DNA from: Candidatus Firestoneibacteriota bacterium
Lineage (GTDB): Bacteria; JACRDZ01
DNA length: 8,189 bases
Assembly (NCBI GenBank): GCA_016212735.1
Contig: JACRDZ010000002.1
Location: 1-8,189, forward strand
Direction: 5' to 3'
A model generated the notes under the pieces. It worked only from the letters and a program-made list of their open reading frames with translations. It ran no database searches and was not told the origin of the DNA. Positions 1 to 7,659 of the stretch are shown piece by piece (position 1 is the stretch's first letter; each line of letters begins with the position of its first letter). A program made the position numbers and the translations under genes.

Positions 1-46
1 AAGTCTGAAAATGCTTGTGAGAGTAAGCTGAAATTTACAAATATTT

Positions 47-155
47 CATTGACGATTGAGCATTGACAATTGAGCATTATAATTCAATTCATATTAATAA
101 CGTCTAATGTTTTCAAAGGATTTAAACCTCAATGCTCAATTGCCAATTGTCAATG
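47..155. repeat. Short intergenic repeat cluster: 14-base tandem copies and their inverted copy
   Basis: Positions 47-60 (cattgacgattgag) and 61-74 (cattgacaattgag) are adjacent direct copies differing at one base. A decayed third copy follows from 75. Positions 131-155 carry the same motif inverted: 131-142 is the exact reverse complement of 67-78, and 144-155 is the exact reverse complement of 61-72. The region can therefore fold as a long imperfect hairpin with a loop of roughly 50 bases. Outside it, AAGTCTG at 1-7 is the reverse complement of CAGACTT at 165-171, so the palindromic unit may extend over 1-171. This resembles REP-like or MITE-like intergenic repeats. No coding function is seen, and whether it is dispersed in the genome cannot be told from one window. 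Confidence 0.7.
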
Positions 156-159
156 CTAT

Positions 160-179
160 TTACCCAGACTTGTGGGTAA
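160..179. repeat. Small perfect hairpin
   Basis: TTACCCA (160-166) pairs with TGGGTAA (173-179) around a 6-base loop. No T-run follows directly, so it does not look like a standard intrinsic terminator. It lies between the two larger repeat clusters and may be part of the same repeat unit. Confidence 0.5.
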
Positions 180-185
180 TAGTAA

Positions 186-272
186 GGGCACATAGAGGGC
201 ACAGAGGGGGAGAATTTAAAAACTCTTCTAACTCATTAATATTTAAAGGTTTCTCTGTGTTCTCTGTGGTTA
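186..272. repeat. Imperfect inverted repeat of CACAGAG-type sequence
   Basis: The left arm (186-210) contains two CACA(T)AGAG-like units. The right arm (248-272) contains the reverse complement, two CTCTGTG units in tandem. The arms pair imperfectly and are separated by about 37 AT-rich bases. Each arm is itself a short tandem of a 9-10 base unit. Similar CACAGAG-rich repeats are, to my recollection, common in intergenic DNA of many environmental bacteria, but I cannot check this here. The right arm ends about 40 bases before the murB start codon, so the structure would sit in the murB leader if transcription comes from upstream. Confidence 0.6.
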
Positions 273-312
273 AGTTTTGACATTACCTTGTTTTTTTAAA
301 GGAGCAAATTGA

Positions 313-1212
313 ATGATACAGGATTTTATTCGCAACCTAATACCAATATTAAGAGGAGAATTTTTAATAAATGCTCTATTGCGCTCATATACAACTTTTC
401 AAATAGGCGGACCAGCAGATATTATAATTTTTCCAAGAGATATAGAAGATTTGGAAAAAGTAATGAATTTAGTCTATAGAACTAAATTACCATTTCTAAT
501 ATTAGGCAACGGCTCGAATTTTCTGGTAAAAGACAGTGGATATAAAGGAATAATTATTTGTTTAAAAAGATATTTTAATTCAATAAATATTAATGGGCAT
601 AATATAGATGCAGACGGTGGAGTTCTTTTATCTGTTTTATCACGCAAAGCACAAGAAGCAGGATTATCAGGACTTGAGTTTGCTGTAAGTATTCCCGCTA
701 CATTAGGTGGTGCAATTCATAATAATGCTTCAGCTTTTGGGCAGAGTATAGGAGATGTAGTTGAACAATTAGAATTCGTGGAAAATAAAGGTAATCTAAA
801 AAAAATTAATCGAAAGGAATTAATTTTTACATATCGAAAGTGCACATTGCCTTACTCCGGAGTAATAGTTAAAGCAAAACTGAATTTAAAAAGAGAAGCT
901 CCATCCTCAATATTAAAGAAAATGGAAAAAAATGTCGAAAATAGAAATAAATTACAACCTGTTGGTTTTCCAAGCGCAGGTTCGATTTTTAAAAATCCTG
1001 AAGGAGATTTTGCTGGCAGGATAATTGAAGAAGTGGGATTAAAAGGAATGGTTTTTGGTAAAGCTAAAGTTTCTGAAAAACATGCAAATTTTATTGTAAA
1101 CACAGGCGGAGCAACTGCAGATGATGTCTTACATCTTATAGAATTGATTGAAAATAAAGTTTATGAAAAGACAGGAATAAAACTGGAAAAAGAAATAGAA
1201 GTTATTGGATAA
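313..1212 (+). CDS. murB: UDP-N-acetylenolpyruvoylglucosamine reductase MurB (type II)
   Basis: MurB is a cytoplasmic FAD enzyme that uses NADPH to reduce UDP-GlcNAc-enolpyruvate to UDP-MurNAc, the second committed step of peptidoglycan precursor synthesis. The 299-residue length fits the shorter type II enzymes. Visible motifs are TTFQIGGPAD (27-36), the FAD-binding GNGSN (65-69), SIPATLGGAIHNNA (126-139), FTYRKC (172-177), PSAGSIFKNP (220-229) with the proton-donor Ser at 224, EKHANFIVN (255-263), and a C-terminal LEKEI whose Glu294 matches the catalytic Glu. The YRxS motif ends in Cys177 rather than the usual Ser. The ATG at 313 has GGAG at 301-304, eight bases upstream. The ddl start follows 27 bases after the stop, as in many dcw clusters. 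All core catalytic residues are present, so it should be active. Confidence 0.97.
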   Translation: MIQDFIRNLIPILRGEFLINALLRSYTTFQIGGPADIIIFPRDIEDLEKVMNLVYRTKLPFLILGNGSNFLVKDSGYKGIIICLKRYFNSININGHNIDADGGVLLSVLSRKAQEAGLSGLEFAVSIPATLGGAIHNNASAFGQSIGDVVEQLEFVENKGNLKKINRKELIFTYRKCTLPYSGVIVKAKLNLKREAPSSILKKMEKNVENRNKLQPVGFPSAGSIFKNPEGDFAGRIIEEVGLKGMVFGKAKVSEKHANFIVNTGGATADDVLHLIELIENKVYEKTGIKLEKEIEVIG

Positions 1213-1239
1213 AGCTTTTCTGTACAAAAGGTAATTAAA

Positions 1240-2169
1240 GTGAAAAATTTAAAAATAGCAGTACTTATGGGAGGTAATTCTGCTGAAAAAGAAATTTCAA
1301 TATTAACAGGCAGAGCTGTAGAAAAAGCTTTAATAAGCAAAGGATATTCTATATTATGCATGGATATCAATAATAATTTTATAGAAAAATTGAAAAAGGA
1401 AAATATAAAAGTTGTTTTTAATGCTATGCATGGAACATTTGGAGAAGATGGCTGTATTCAAGGATTGCTCGAAGTATTAGGGATTGCTTATACAGGATCA
1501 GGAGTTCTGGCTTCAGCTCTGGCAATGAACAAAGTTATGGCAAAAAGAATTTTTATAAACAGCGGACTGGAAACTCCTATTTATCAGGTTATAAAAAAAG
1601 AAGAAATAGATTATAAAATGAATTTAAAATTTCCAATTGTAGTTAAACCTGTTTCACAGGGATCAGCATGTGGAGTAAACATTGCAGGTAATAATAAGGA
1701 ATTAAAATCTGCGATAAAGGAAGCTCTTGAATTAGGGGAGGAAGTGTTAATAGAAAAATATATTCCCGGGCGGGAATTAACAGTCAGTATATTAAATGAT
1801 GAAACATTGCCTGTTATAGAAATTATTCCGCGGAATAAATTTTATGATTATGAAGCAAAGTACACTAAAGGGATGAGTGAACATGTTGTCCCTGCAAAAA
1901 TATCAAGAAGTTTAGCAAAAAGAGCACAGAGTACGGCTCTTTGTGCATACAGAGCACTTGGATGTCGGGATTACTCAAGAGTGGATTTAAGGCTTTTTAA
2001 TAATGACCTCTATATTCTTGAAGTAAATACACTTCCAGGGATGACAGACTTAAGTTTATTCCCTGATGCAGCAAAATGTGCTGGTATTGATTTCCCGGAT
2101 CTGGTAGAAAAAATTTTAAAAATGGCTATAAAACGAGTCAGGAGTCATAAGAGTCTATTTCGAGGATAA
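1240..2169 (+). CDS. ddl: D-alanine--D-alanine ligase
   Basis: This cytoplasmic ATP-grasp enzyme joins two D-alanines to make the dipeptide that MurF adds to the peptidoglycan stem. The 309 residues match the short DdlB-like class found in dcw clusters. Visible are GGNSAEKEIS (11-20) with the substrate-contacting Glu16, HGTFGEDG (64-71), YTGSG (84-88), the Ser loop KPVSQGSACGV (136-146), EKYIPGRE (172-179), FYDYEAKY (201-208), and the metal and phosphate end LEVNTLPGMTDLSLFP (260-275). The Tyr of the YDYEAKY loop indicates D-Ala-D-Ala rather than D-Ala-D-Lac ligase specificity. The start is GTG at 1240, supported by AAAGG at 1227-1231 and by the match of MKNLKIAVLMGG to the family N-terminus. 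The ftsQ start lies one base after the stop, so translational coupling is likely. Confidence 0.97.
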   Translation: MKNLKIAVLMGGNSAEKEISILTGRAVEKALISKGYSILCMDINNNFIEKLKKENIKVVFNAMHGTFGEDGCIQGLLEVLGIAYTGSGVLASALAMNKVMAKRIFINSGLETPIYQVIKKEEIDYKMNLKFPIVVKPVSQGSACGVNIAGNNKELKSAIKEALELGEEVLIEKYIPGRELTVSILNDETLPVIEIIPRNKFYDYEAKYTKGMSEHVVPAKISRSLAKRAQSTALCAYRALGCRDYSRVDLRLFNNDLYILEVNTLPGMTDLSLFPDAAKCAGIDFPDLVEKILKMAIKRVRSHKSLFRG

Positions 2170-2170
2170 A

Positions 2171-2992
2171 ATGCCAGTAAAATATAAACAGAAAATCGTC
2201 AGACGTGTTGTAACAAAAGGGAATCCAGGATATGGTAAAAATATTAAGAAAAATATATTTAGAATATTTTTCTTAATAGTGTTTTTTACAGCTGGATATG
2301 GCATTAAACTGGGGTATGATAAAGTTAGCGAAGAAATAGAGAAGAATAAATTTTTTGAAATTAAAGAAATAACTGTAAATACAAAAGGTAAATATGTTTC
2401 CAGTGACAGTATAAAAGAGCAGTCAGGATTAAAACCAGGTATAAATATTTTTAGTTTTAGAACAAAAGAAGTAGAAAACAAACTTAAAAGCACAAATTCA
2501 GAGATTAAAGAAGCAAAAGTAACTCGTTGGTTTCCTGATAAAATCAGCATTAATATTGAAGAACGTGTCCCAATGGGAATTTATTTATATAACGGGAATC
2601 CATATGAAGTTGATAGCGAAGGAGTTGTTTTCAATAAAATGAATGCTCTGACGCCTGAAAATGTTAAACTGCCGTTATTTACAGGTATAAAGGTTACAAG
2701 AGATGATATTAAGAAAAACAGAAAAAATATATCGCTTTTAAAAGCAATACAAATTGTTGAACATATTAAAAAATATGATATGAAGTTTTTAGATAATATA
2801 TCAGAGATAAATATGGAAAGATTAAATAATATTATTTTATATACTTTTGAGAAAGGGCTAAAAATTAAAATAGGGAATTCAATAAGTAAGGAAAAACTGA
2901 AATATATAAATACTGTTTTAGCATCTGCTGATCTTGATAAAGCAAAATATATTGATATACGTTTTAATAAAAAAGCATTTGTTGGATACTAA
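2171..2992 (+). CDS. ftsQ: Cell division protein FtsQ
   Basis: FtsQ is a bitopic inner-membrane divisome protein that links early cytoplasmic division proteins with the periplasmic FtsB/FtsL complex and septal wall synthesis. The order fits: a basic cytoplasmic tail (1-28), one hydrophobic membrane segment at about 29-47, a POTRA-like domain at about 61-134 beginning FFEIKEITVN and ending INIEERVP, then a beta domain up to a C-terminal YIDIRFNKKAFVGY. The segment ARWFPD-like TRWFPDKISINIEER (118-132) is the most recognisable FtsQ/DivIB signature. The 273 residues are typical. The ATG at 2171 begins one base after the ddl stop, and its Shine-Dalgarno GAGGA (2162-2166) lies inside the end of ddl. 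Sequence conservation is low, as is normal for this family, but its place between ddl and ftsA makes the identity firm. Confidence 0.93.
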   Translation: MPVKYKQKIVRRVVTKGNPGYGKNIKKNIFRIFFLIVFFTAGYGIKLGYDKVSEEIEKNKFFEIKEITVNTKGKYVSSDSIKEQSGLKPGINIFSFRTKEVENKLKSTNSEIKEAKVTRWFPDKISINIEERVPMGIYLYNGNPYEVDSEGVVFNKMNALTPENVKLPLFTGIKVTRDDIKKNRKNISLLKAIQIVEHIKKYDMKFLDNISEINMERLNNIILYTFEKGLKIKIGNSISKEKLKYINTVLASADLDKAKYIDIRFNKKAFVGY

Positions 2993-3017
2993 TTATATTT
3001 TAAAGAGAGGAAAATTA

Positions 3018-4265
3018 ATGAGAAAGTCGTTCTCTAATGAGGATCTTGTTATAGGATTAGATATTGGAACTACTAAAATATGTATAGTAATTTCTAAACT
3101 TACAACTGATGGTAAAATCGAGATAATAGGTCTTGGAACATGTCCTTCAAAAGGTCTGCGTAAAGGTGTGGTTGTAAATCTGGAAAGTACTGTTAAGTCT
3201 ATTGAAAAAGCTCTTGAAGATGCAGAGCTTATGGCAGGTATAAGTATAAGTAAAGTCTTCACTGGTATTGCAGGCGGACATATTAAATCAATAAACAGCC
3301 GTGGAGTAATTGCAGTATCAGGCAGGGACAAAGTTATTACACAGGCTGATGTTGATCGTGTTATAGATGCAGCACGAGCAGTTGCAATTCCAATGGACAG
3401 GGAAGTTATTCATGTACTTACACAGGAATTTATTCTTGACGATCAGGAAGGGATTAAAGATCCAGTAGGAATGGTTGGTGTACGTCTGGAATCAGAAGTA
3501 CATATTGTAACAGGAGCGGTAACATCAGCACAAAATATTATACGAAGTGTGAATCGCGCTGGACTGGAAGTTGAAGATATCGTGTTAGAACCATTAGCTT
3601 CAAGTTGTGCTGTTCTTGATGATAATGAAAAAGAACTGGGAGTTATTCTTATAGATATTGGCGGCGGAACAACTGATATGGCAATATTTTCGAATGGTGC
3701 AATAAAACATACTTACGTTTTAGCTCTAGGAGGTGATCACGTTACAAATGACATTGCCGTCGGATTGCGGACACCTAATGCTTCTGCTGAAAATATTAAA
3801 AAACAGTATGGATGCGCACTTACAGGTATGATTAATCAGGATGAAGAAATTGAAGTACCAAGTGTAGGAGGAAGGCCGGACCGTAAAATATCGCGTAAGA
3901 TTTTAGGTGAGATTATCGAACCCAGAATGGAAGAGCTTTTTACATTAGTAAACCGTGAACTTAAACGTACAGGTTTAAATGAAATGGCAGCAGCGGGAGT
4001 AGTTCTTACCGGCGGAGCATCATTAATGGAAGGGACAGTACAAATGGCTGAAAAGATATTTGAAATGCCGGTAAGGCTGGGATATCCGCAGGGAGTTACC
4101 GGACTAATAGATGTAATTAATAATCCCATATTTTCCACTGCTGTTGGATTGATATTGTACGGCGTTAAAAATAGAAGTTTAAATAAGCCGGGTAGATTTC
4201 GCGGTTATCATTTATTTAACAAAGTATCAAACCGTATGAAAGAATGGTTTGGAGAATTTTTTTAA
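3018..4265 (+). CDS. ftsA: Cell division protein FtsA
   Basis: FtsA is an actin-fold ATPase that tethers FtsZ filaments to the inner membrane and recruits later division proteins. The chosen ATG at 3018 gives 415 residues. It has GAGAGG at 3005-3010, seven bases upstream, and starts at the conserved N-terminus. An in-frame ATG at 2934 overlaps ftsQ and lacks family support. Visible are phosphate loop 1 GLDIGTTK (13-20), the FtsA-specific 1C region around 85-165, phosphate loop 2 DIGGGTTD (213-220), and the adenosine motif TGGASLM (331-337). A C-terminal amphipathic helix at about 402-415 ([14 protein letters not shown]) is the membrane-targeting sequence. All parts expected of a functional FtsA are present. 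The gap to ftsZ is 13 bases. Confidence 0.98.
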   Translation: MRKSFSNEDLVIGLDIGTTKICIVISKLTTDGKIEIIGLGTCPSKGLRKGVVVNLESTVKSIEKALEDAELMAGISISKVFTGIAGGHIKSINSRGVIAVSGRDKVITQADVDRVIDAARAVAIPMDREVIHVLTQEFILDDQEGIKDPVGMVGVRLESEVHIVTGAVTSAQNIIRSVNRAGLEVEDIVLEPLASSCAVLDDNEKELGVILIDIGGGTTDMAIFSNGAIKHTYVLALGGDHVTNDIAVGLRTPNASAENIKKQYGCALTGMINQDEEIEVPSVGGRPDRKISRKILGEIIEPRMEELFTLVNRELKRTGLNEMAAAGVVLTGGASLMEGTVQMAEKIFEMPVRLGYPQGVTGLIDVINNPIFSTAVGLILYGVKNRSLNKPGRFRGYHLFNKVSNRMKEWFGEFF

Positions 4266-4278
4266 AAGGAGGATAAAT

Positions 4279-5547
4279 ATGCTTGATCTGAAATTTGAAA
4301 ATGAATTTGAACATAATGCTAACATAAAAGTTATAGGAATTGGCGGTGGCGGTTGCAATGCAGTAAACAGAATGGTTATAGCTAAAGTCAAAGGTGTTGA
4401 ATTTATAACGGCTAATACAGATGCACAGGCTCTTGGTGGATCACTGGCACCTATCAGACTTCAGATTGGAGCCAAACTGACTAAAGGTCTTGGTTCTGGT
4501 TCAAATCCTGATATAGGAGAAAAAGCTGCTAATGAAGATCAGGACAAACTGAAAGAAGTGCTAAAAGGTGCGGATATGGTCTTTATTACTGCTGGTATGG
4601 GCGGAGGTACAGGTACGGGAGCAGCTCCAATTATAGCTTCTATTGCCAGAGATCTTGGTGCACTGACTATTGCAGTTGTTACAAAACCTTTCATGTTTGA
4701 AGGGAAGAAAAGAGCAAAACAAGCAGAAGATGGTATTAACAAATTAAAGGAGAGCGTGGATACTTTAATTACAATTCCTAACCAGAGACTTCTAAGTGTA
4801 GCAAATAAACGGACTCCTATTCTTGAATCATTTAATGTTGCAGACGATATTTTGAAAAATGCTGTGCAGGGGATTTCAGACCTAATAACTATACCTGGAC
4901 TTATTAATCTTGACTTTGCTGATGTTAGAACCATAATGTCAGGAATGGGATCAGCACTTATGGGAATGGGATTTGCATCTGGTGATGATCGTGCAATTGA
5001 AGCCGCCCAGCAGGCAATTTCAAGTCCATTGCTTGAAGATATTTCAATAAATGGAGCTCGTGGAGTACTTATTAATATAACAGGTGGACCGGATCTTGGT
5101 ATAATGGAAGTAAATGAAGCTTCATCTTTAATTTATGAAAATGCGGATGAAAATGCTCATATTATTCTCGGTGCTGTAATAGATGAAAAGATGAAAGATT
5201 CTATTAAAATAACCGTTATTGCTACTGGATTTGAAATTATGGAATCTGCAAAAAAAGTTGAAACCATTGAAAAAGAAGTTATTCAGAATAAATTAACACA
5301 ACAGGACAAATTATTTTCAATAAAACCAAATATAAGTCCAAAAGAGCTGGAAAAACCTGCTTTTATACGTAAAGCTGTTGCTCAAGTTGCATGCGGAGGT
5401 GGTGCAGACATACAGATAATACAGGAAGATGAATCTATGTCAGGATTGATGAGTAAAGACGAAAGAGACATGCTGGATGACAGAATTCGTTCATTAGGTA
5501 ATACTCATCTGGATATACCAACTTTTTTACGAAATAAAATAGATTAA
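4279..5547 (+). CDS. ftsZ: Cell division GTPase FtsZ
   Basis: FtsZ is the tubulin-like GTPase that polymerises into the cytokinetic Z ring at mid-cell. The ATG at 4279 gives 422 residues. It is preceded by a strong Shine-Dalgarno AAAGGAGG (4265-4272), so the in-frame ATG at 4249 inside ftsA is rejected. Visible are GGGGCNAVN (22-30), NTDAQAL (46-52), the tubulin signature GGGTGTG (108-114), the NQRLL region (168-172), and the T7 synergy loop [11 protein letters not shown] (210-220), whose Asp212 and Asp215 act in GTP hydrolysis across the subunit interface. A C-terminal domain reaches about residue 320, then a variable linker, then the C-terminal peptide [10 protein letters not shown] (411-420) that binds FtsA. 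It looks complete and functional. It ends the dcw block, and the next gene has its own likely promoter. Confidence 0.99.
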   Translation: MLDLKFENEFEHNANIKVIGIGGGGCNAVNRMVIAKVKGVEFITANTDAQALGGSLAPIRLQIGAKLTKGLGSGSNPDIGEKAANEDQDKLKEVLKGADMVFITAGMGGGTGTGAAPIIASIARDLGALTIAVVTKPFMFEGKKRAKQAEDGINKLKESVDTLITIPNQRLLSVANKRTPILESFNVADDILKNAVQGISDLITIPGLINLDFADVRTIMSGMGSALMGMGFASGDDRAIEAAQQAISSPLLEDISINGARGVLINITGGPDLGIMEVNEASSLIYENADENAHIILGAVIDEKMKDSIKITVIATGFEIMESAKKVETIEKEVIQNKLTQQDKLFSIKPNISPKELEKPAFIRKAVAQVACGGGADIQIIQEDESMSGLMSKDERDMLDDRIRSLGNTHLDIPTFLRNKID

Positions 5548-5558
5548 TTTTTTTACTC

Positions 5559-5587
5559 TTGAAAAATGTTTTTTAATATGGTATGCT
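5559..5587 (+). promoter_or_regulatory. Probable sigma70-type promoter for the TPR gene
   Basis: TTGAAA (5559-5564) and TATGCT (5582-5587) are separated by 17 bases in the 77-base gap after ftsZ. The -35 matches the consensus at 5 of 6 positions and the -10 at 4 of 6. Transcription would start near 5594, about 30 bases before the TPR start codon. The surrounding DNA is very AT-rich, so chance matches are possible. No convincing terminator hairpin was found between ftsZ and this site. Confidence 0.45.
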
Positions 5588-5624
5588 TAAAAAGTATTTT
5601 TAAATAAAAATCAAGAGGAGAAAA

Positions 5625-6389
5625 ATGAAGTTATTTAAGTCAGAATTCGAAAAATATTATGAGCAGGGTTTAGCTTATCATAATATTGATAAATTTGATG
5701 AAGCTATAGCACAATTTAAAAAAGCTTCAGAAATAAAACCTGATGATGCACGTATCTATTTCAGTCTTGGTAATGTATATAATGTAAAAGGAATGCATAA
5801 AGAAGCTGTTGATGCTTATAAACAGTGCCTTAAACTTAATCCGCAGTTTTCCAAAGCACGTTATATGCTTAAATTGTTATCAGATGAACAGGTTGAAAAA
5901 AGCGATCAGATTAAGGATAATATAGTAGAAGAAATAGCATCAACATATAAATTAGGTTTAGAATGTGCTAAAAAGAATATGTTTGAAGATGCAATAATGG
6001 CATGGGAAAAGACCATAAAATTATTTCCTAACTTTGATAAAGCATATTTAAATATTGGAATTGCTTATTATAGATTAAATAAAATTGATGAAGCTATTAG
6101 AGAATGGACCAGAGCAAAAATGATCAATCCTGATAATGATGAAGTATATTTTTGTTTAGGGATAGCATATTATGAACAAAATCGAATTCCTGAAGCTGTT
6201 AAAGAATGGGAAAAAGGGAAAGAAATAAATCCTAAAAATGAAAAAATTTTGTGTAATTTAGCTGTAATCTATTATGGACAGGACAAAAAAATAAACAGAC
6301 CTATGTCAATACTACAGGAACTTCTAAAAACTAATCCTTCTTATGAGTTAGCCCGCGAAAATCTTCAGAAACTTTTTGTGCAGAAGTAA
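5625..6389 (+). CDS. TPR-repeat protein of unknown specific role
   Basis: The 254 residues consist almost entirely of tetratricopeptide repeats, helical hairpins that bind other proteins. Repeats can be placed at about 7-40, 41-74, 103-136, 137-170, 171-204 and a weaker one at 205-240. A short charged linker at about 87-102 splits them into groups of two and four. Typical spacing residues are visible, for example Y/F-x2-G-x-A-Y and the DEAI...P pattern at each repeat end. There is no signal peptide or membrane segment, so it should be cytoplasmic. GAGGAG (5615-5620) lies four bases before the ATG. It sits directly after ftsZ and before yajQ on the same strand, so a scaffold role near cell division is possible, but that is inference from position only. 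I do not recognise a named orthologue. Confidence 0.9.
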   Translation: MKLFKSEFEKYYEQGLAYHNIDKFDEAIAQFKKASEIKPDDARIYFSLGNVYNVKGMHKEAVDAYKQCLKLNPQFSKARYMLKLLSDEQVEKSDQIKDNIVEEIASTYKLGLECAKKNMFEDAIMAWEKTIKLFPNFDKAYLNIGIAYYRLNKIDEAIREWTRAKMINPDNDEVYFCLGIAYYEQNRIPEAVKEWEKGKEINPKNEKILCNLAVIYYGQDKKINRPMSILQELLKTNPSYELARENLQKLFVQK

Positions 6390-6425
6390 AAACATTTGTT
6401 AAATATATTAAAAAGGAGATAAAAT

Positions 6426-6917
6426 ATGGCTAGTGATTTTTCTTTTGATATTGTTTCAAAAATTAATATGCAGGAAGTATTAAATGCAATTAATTATGCT
6501 ACAAAAGAAATTGCACAGAGGTTTGATTTCAAGGGAAGTAAAACTGAAATAAAATTAGAAGAAGAAAATATCCATATAACAACAGATGATGAATATAAAT
6601 TAAAAAATGTAATTGATATACTGGAAAATAAACTTGTTAAACGTTCTGTCCCTATTAAAGGGCTACAATTTGGCAAAGTTGAATCTTCCTTAGGAGGCAC
6701 TGTCAAACAGACAATTACTTTGCAACAGGGAATTCCAAAAGAAAAAGCTAAAGATATTATTAAACTGATAAAAGATACAAAATTAAAAGTTCAAACACAG
6801 ATTCAGGATGACCAGATCAGAGTCTCAGGAAGAAACAAAGATGATTTACAGGAAGTAATTAAAATTATTCAAAATAAGAATTTTGACTTTAATATGCAGT
6901 TTGTTAATTATCGCTGA
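6426..6917 (+). CDS. yajQ: YajQ-family (UPF0234) nucleotide-binding protein
   Basis: YajQ proteins are small cytoplasmic proteins with two ferredoxin-like domains. Members bind nucleotides and some bind cyclic di-GMP as effectors of gene regulation. The 163-residue length is exactly typical. Family hallmarks are SFDIVSK (6-12), RFDFKGS (32-38), the [20 protein letters not shown] segment (121-140), and the C-terminal end [10 protein letters not shown] (154-163). GGAGAT at 6415-6420 lies a few bases before the ATG. It follows the TPR gene by 36 bases without an evident promoter or terminator, so the two are probably cotranscribed. Its stop codon is 2 bases from the stop of the convergent lipoprotein gene. 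The family assignment is secure, but the ligand and targets in this organism are unknown. Confidence 0.96.
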   Translation: MASDFSFDIVSKINMQEVLNAINYATKEIAQRFDFKGSKTEIKLEEENIHITTDDEYKLKNVIDILENKLVKRSVPIKGLQFGKVESSLGGTVKQTITLQQGIPKEKAKDIIKLIKDTKLKVQTQIQDDQIRVSGRNKDDLQEVIKIIQNKNFDFNMQFVNYR

Positions 6918-6919
6918 TA

Positions 6920-7471
6920 TTACTTCTTAATAATAGCGCTGATTATTTTTATTCTTTCCTTAGCAAACGGATAAGATGAACTTCCCGGATAAAGATCAAT
7001 TACTTTTTGATATTCAACTAATGCTTTTTCAAAAATATTTGTCCCACCTAATTGATCCCAGTCATATATTAACCCGATATTATATTGTGCATCATCAGCC
7101 AGATTATGTTTAGGATATTCCTTGATAAGTCTTGTTAAATATTCTTCCGATTTTTTTAAATAATTGTTATACATTTCTTTTGTTTCATTTGAATAAACAG
7201 CATTATTATTTCTATATATTATTGAATATTGAAAATAAGCTTTACCAATCAATAATAGACTTTCAGGAGTGTTTTTTCTTTCATCGTCATATTTTTCTAC
7301 TTTTATCAAATTGTTTATTGCAGAAAGATATTTACCTTCTTGTATTTTTTTATTACCCCTTTTGAAATGAAACTCTGCACATTGTTTTCTTAATGAACTA
7401 CATCCGGAATAGATAAAAGAACTAATGATTATGAATAGAAAAAAATATTTGCGAGTTTTTTGGTAGGTCAT
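6920..7471 (-). CDS. TPR-type lipoprotein, BamD/YbgF-like
   Basis: The 183-residue product starts with a basic stretch (KTRK), a hydrophobic core (about 9-21) and a lipobox-like IYSGC ending at Cys24, so it is probably exported and lipid-anchored. The Tyr at the -3 position is unusual for a lipobox. The mature part is helical with TPR-like pairs. The clearest are at about 104-135 (KKSEEYLTRLIKEYPKHNLA...) and 146-178 (IFEKALVEYQKVIDLYPGSS...), the pattern seen in outer-membrane assembly lipoproteins of the BamD type and in YbgF/CpoB. It is shorter than typical BamD (about 240 residues), so I do not assign a gene symbol. AAAGGGGA upstream (7477-7484 read on the minus strand) supports the ATG at 7471. 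It converges on yajQ with a 2-base gap and probably has its own promoter. Confidence 0.85.
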   Translation of the reverse strand: MTYQKTRKYFFLFIIISSFIYSGCSSLRKQCAEFHFKRGNKKIQEGKYLSAINNLIKVEKYDDERKNTPESLLLIGKAYFQYSIIYRNNNAVYSNETKEMYNNYLKKSEEYLTRLIKEYPKHNLADDAQYNIGLIYDWDQLGGTNIFEKALVEYQKVIDLYPGSSSYPFAKERIKIISAIIKK

Positions 7472-7500
7472 TTTATTCCCCTTTCATTTAAGGTTAATTG

Positions 7501-7533
7501 CGATACCTATATTAATATAACCAAAATGTATCG
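7501..7533. repeat. Inverted repeat in the lipoprotein gene leader
   Basis: CGATAC (7501-7506) and GTATCG (7528-7533) are exact reverse complements. Between them lies a 12-base perfect palindrome TATATTAATATA (7508-7519). Seen on the minus strand it falls in the predicted 5' leader of the lipoprotein gene, about 30-60 bases before the start codon. On the plus strand it is followed by GGGTTTTT. It could be an operator, a leader hairpin or a weak terminator for antisense transcription. Function is unclear. Confidence 0.35.
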
Positions 7534-7567
7534 GGTTTTTAAAGCATAATTATTTTACATAAATAAT

Positions 7568-7597
7568 ATTCTACACTGTTATAATTTAATATGTCAA
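7568..7597 (-). promoter_or_regulatory. Probable sigma70-type promoter for the lipoprotein gene
   Basis: On the minus strand TTGACA (7597-7592) and TAGAAT (7573-7568) are separated by 18 bases. The -35 is a perfect match and the -10 matches at 5 of 6. Transcription would start near 7561 and give a leader of about 90 bases before the lipoprotein start at 7471. The 188-base gap between 7472 and 7659 otherwise holds only AT-rich DNA and the 7501-7533 inverted repeat. Confidence 0.5.
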
Positions 7598-7659
7598 GTA
7601 ATTTTTACAATAAATTTAAAATTTTAAAATTCTGGTAAAGATTTTGATAAAAATTAATA

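Noticed and set aside
1..66. Open frame from the window edge (frame 1) ending TGA at 64-66, possible end of an upstream gene.
   Set aside because: Only 21 codons, no recognisable family end, and its last third lies inside the repeat. Another frame also stays open to 31, so no choice is supported.
56..83. Possible promoter TTGAGC, 16 bases, TATAAT within the repeat cluster.
   Set aside because: The -35 is poor (4 of 6) and both boxes are made of repeat sequence; a single TATAAT in AT-rich DNA is weak evidence.
277..312. TTGACA at 277-282 just before murB.
   Set aside because: No -10-like hexamer at a suitable distance; the expected position falls on the murB ribosome binding site.
2934..3017. 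In-frame upstream ATG extending FtsA by 28 residues.
   Set aside because: It overlaps ftsQ, has no good ribosome site, and the added residues do not fit the FtsA N-terminus, whereas the ATG at 3018 has GAGAGG at proper spacing.
4249..4278. In-frame upstream ATG extending FtsZ by 10 residues.
   Set aside because: It lies inside the end of ftsA; the ATG at 4279 follows a near-perfect AAAGGAGG.
4539..4934. 131-codon minus-strand open frame inside ftsZ, and similar ones inside murB, ftsQ and ftsA.
   Set aside because: These are shadows of strongly conserved genes on the plus strand and show no family features of their own.
7132..7365. 77-codon open frame on the plus strand opposite the lipoprotein gene.
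   Set aside because: Its composition is that of antisense AT-rich DNA with no motif, no ribosome site and no family resemblance; the minus-strand lipoprotein explains the region.
7613..7655. AT-rich stretch with TTTAAAATTTTAAAAT-like symmetry downstream of the carbonic anhydrase remnant.
   Set aside because: Low-complexity A/T runs readily give symmetry by chance; no GC stem or conserved site is visible.
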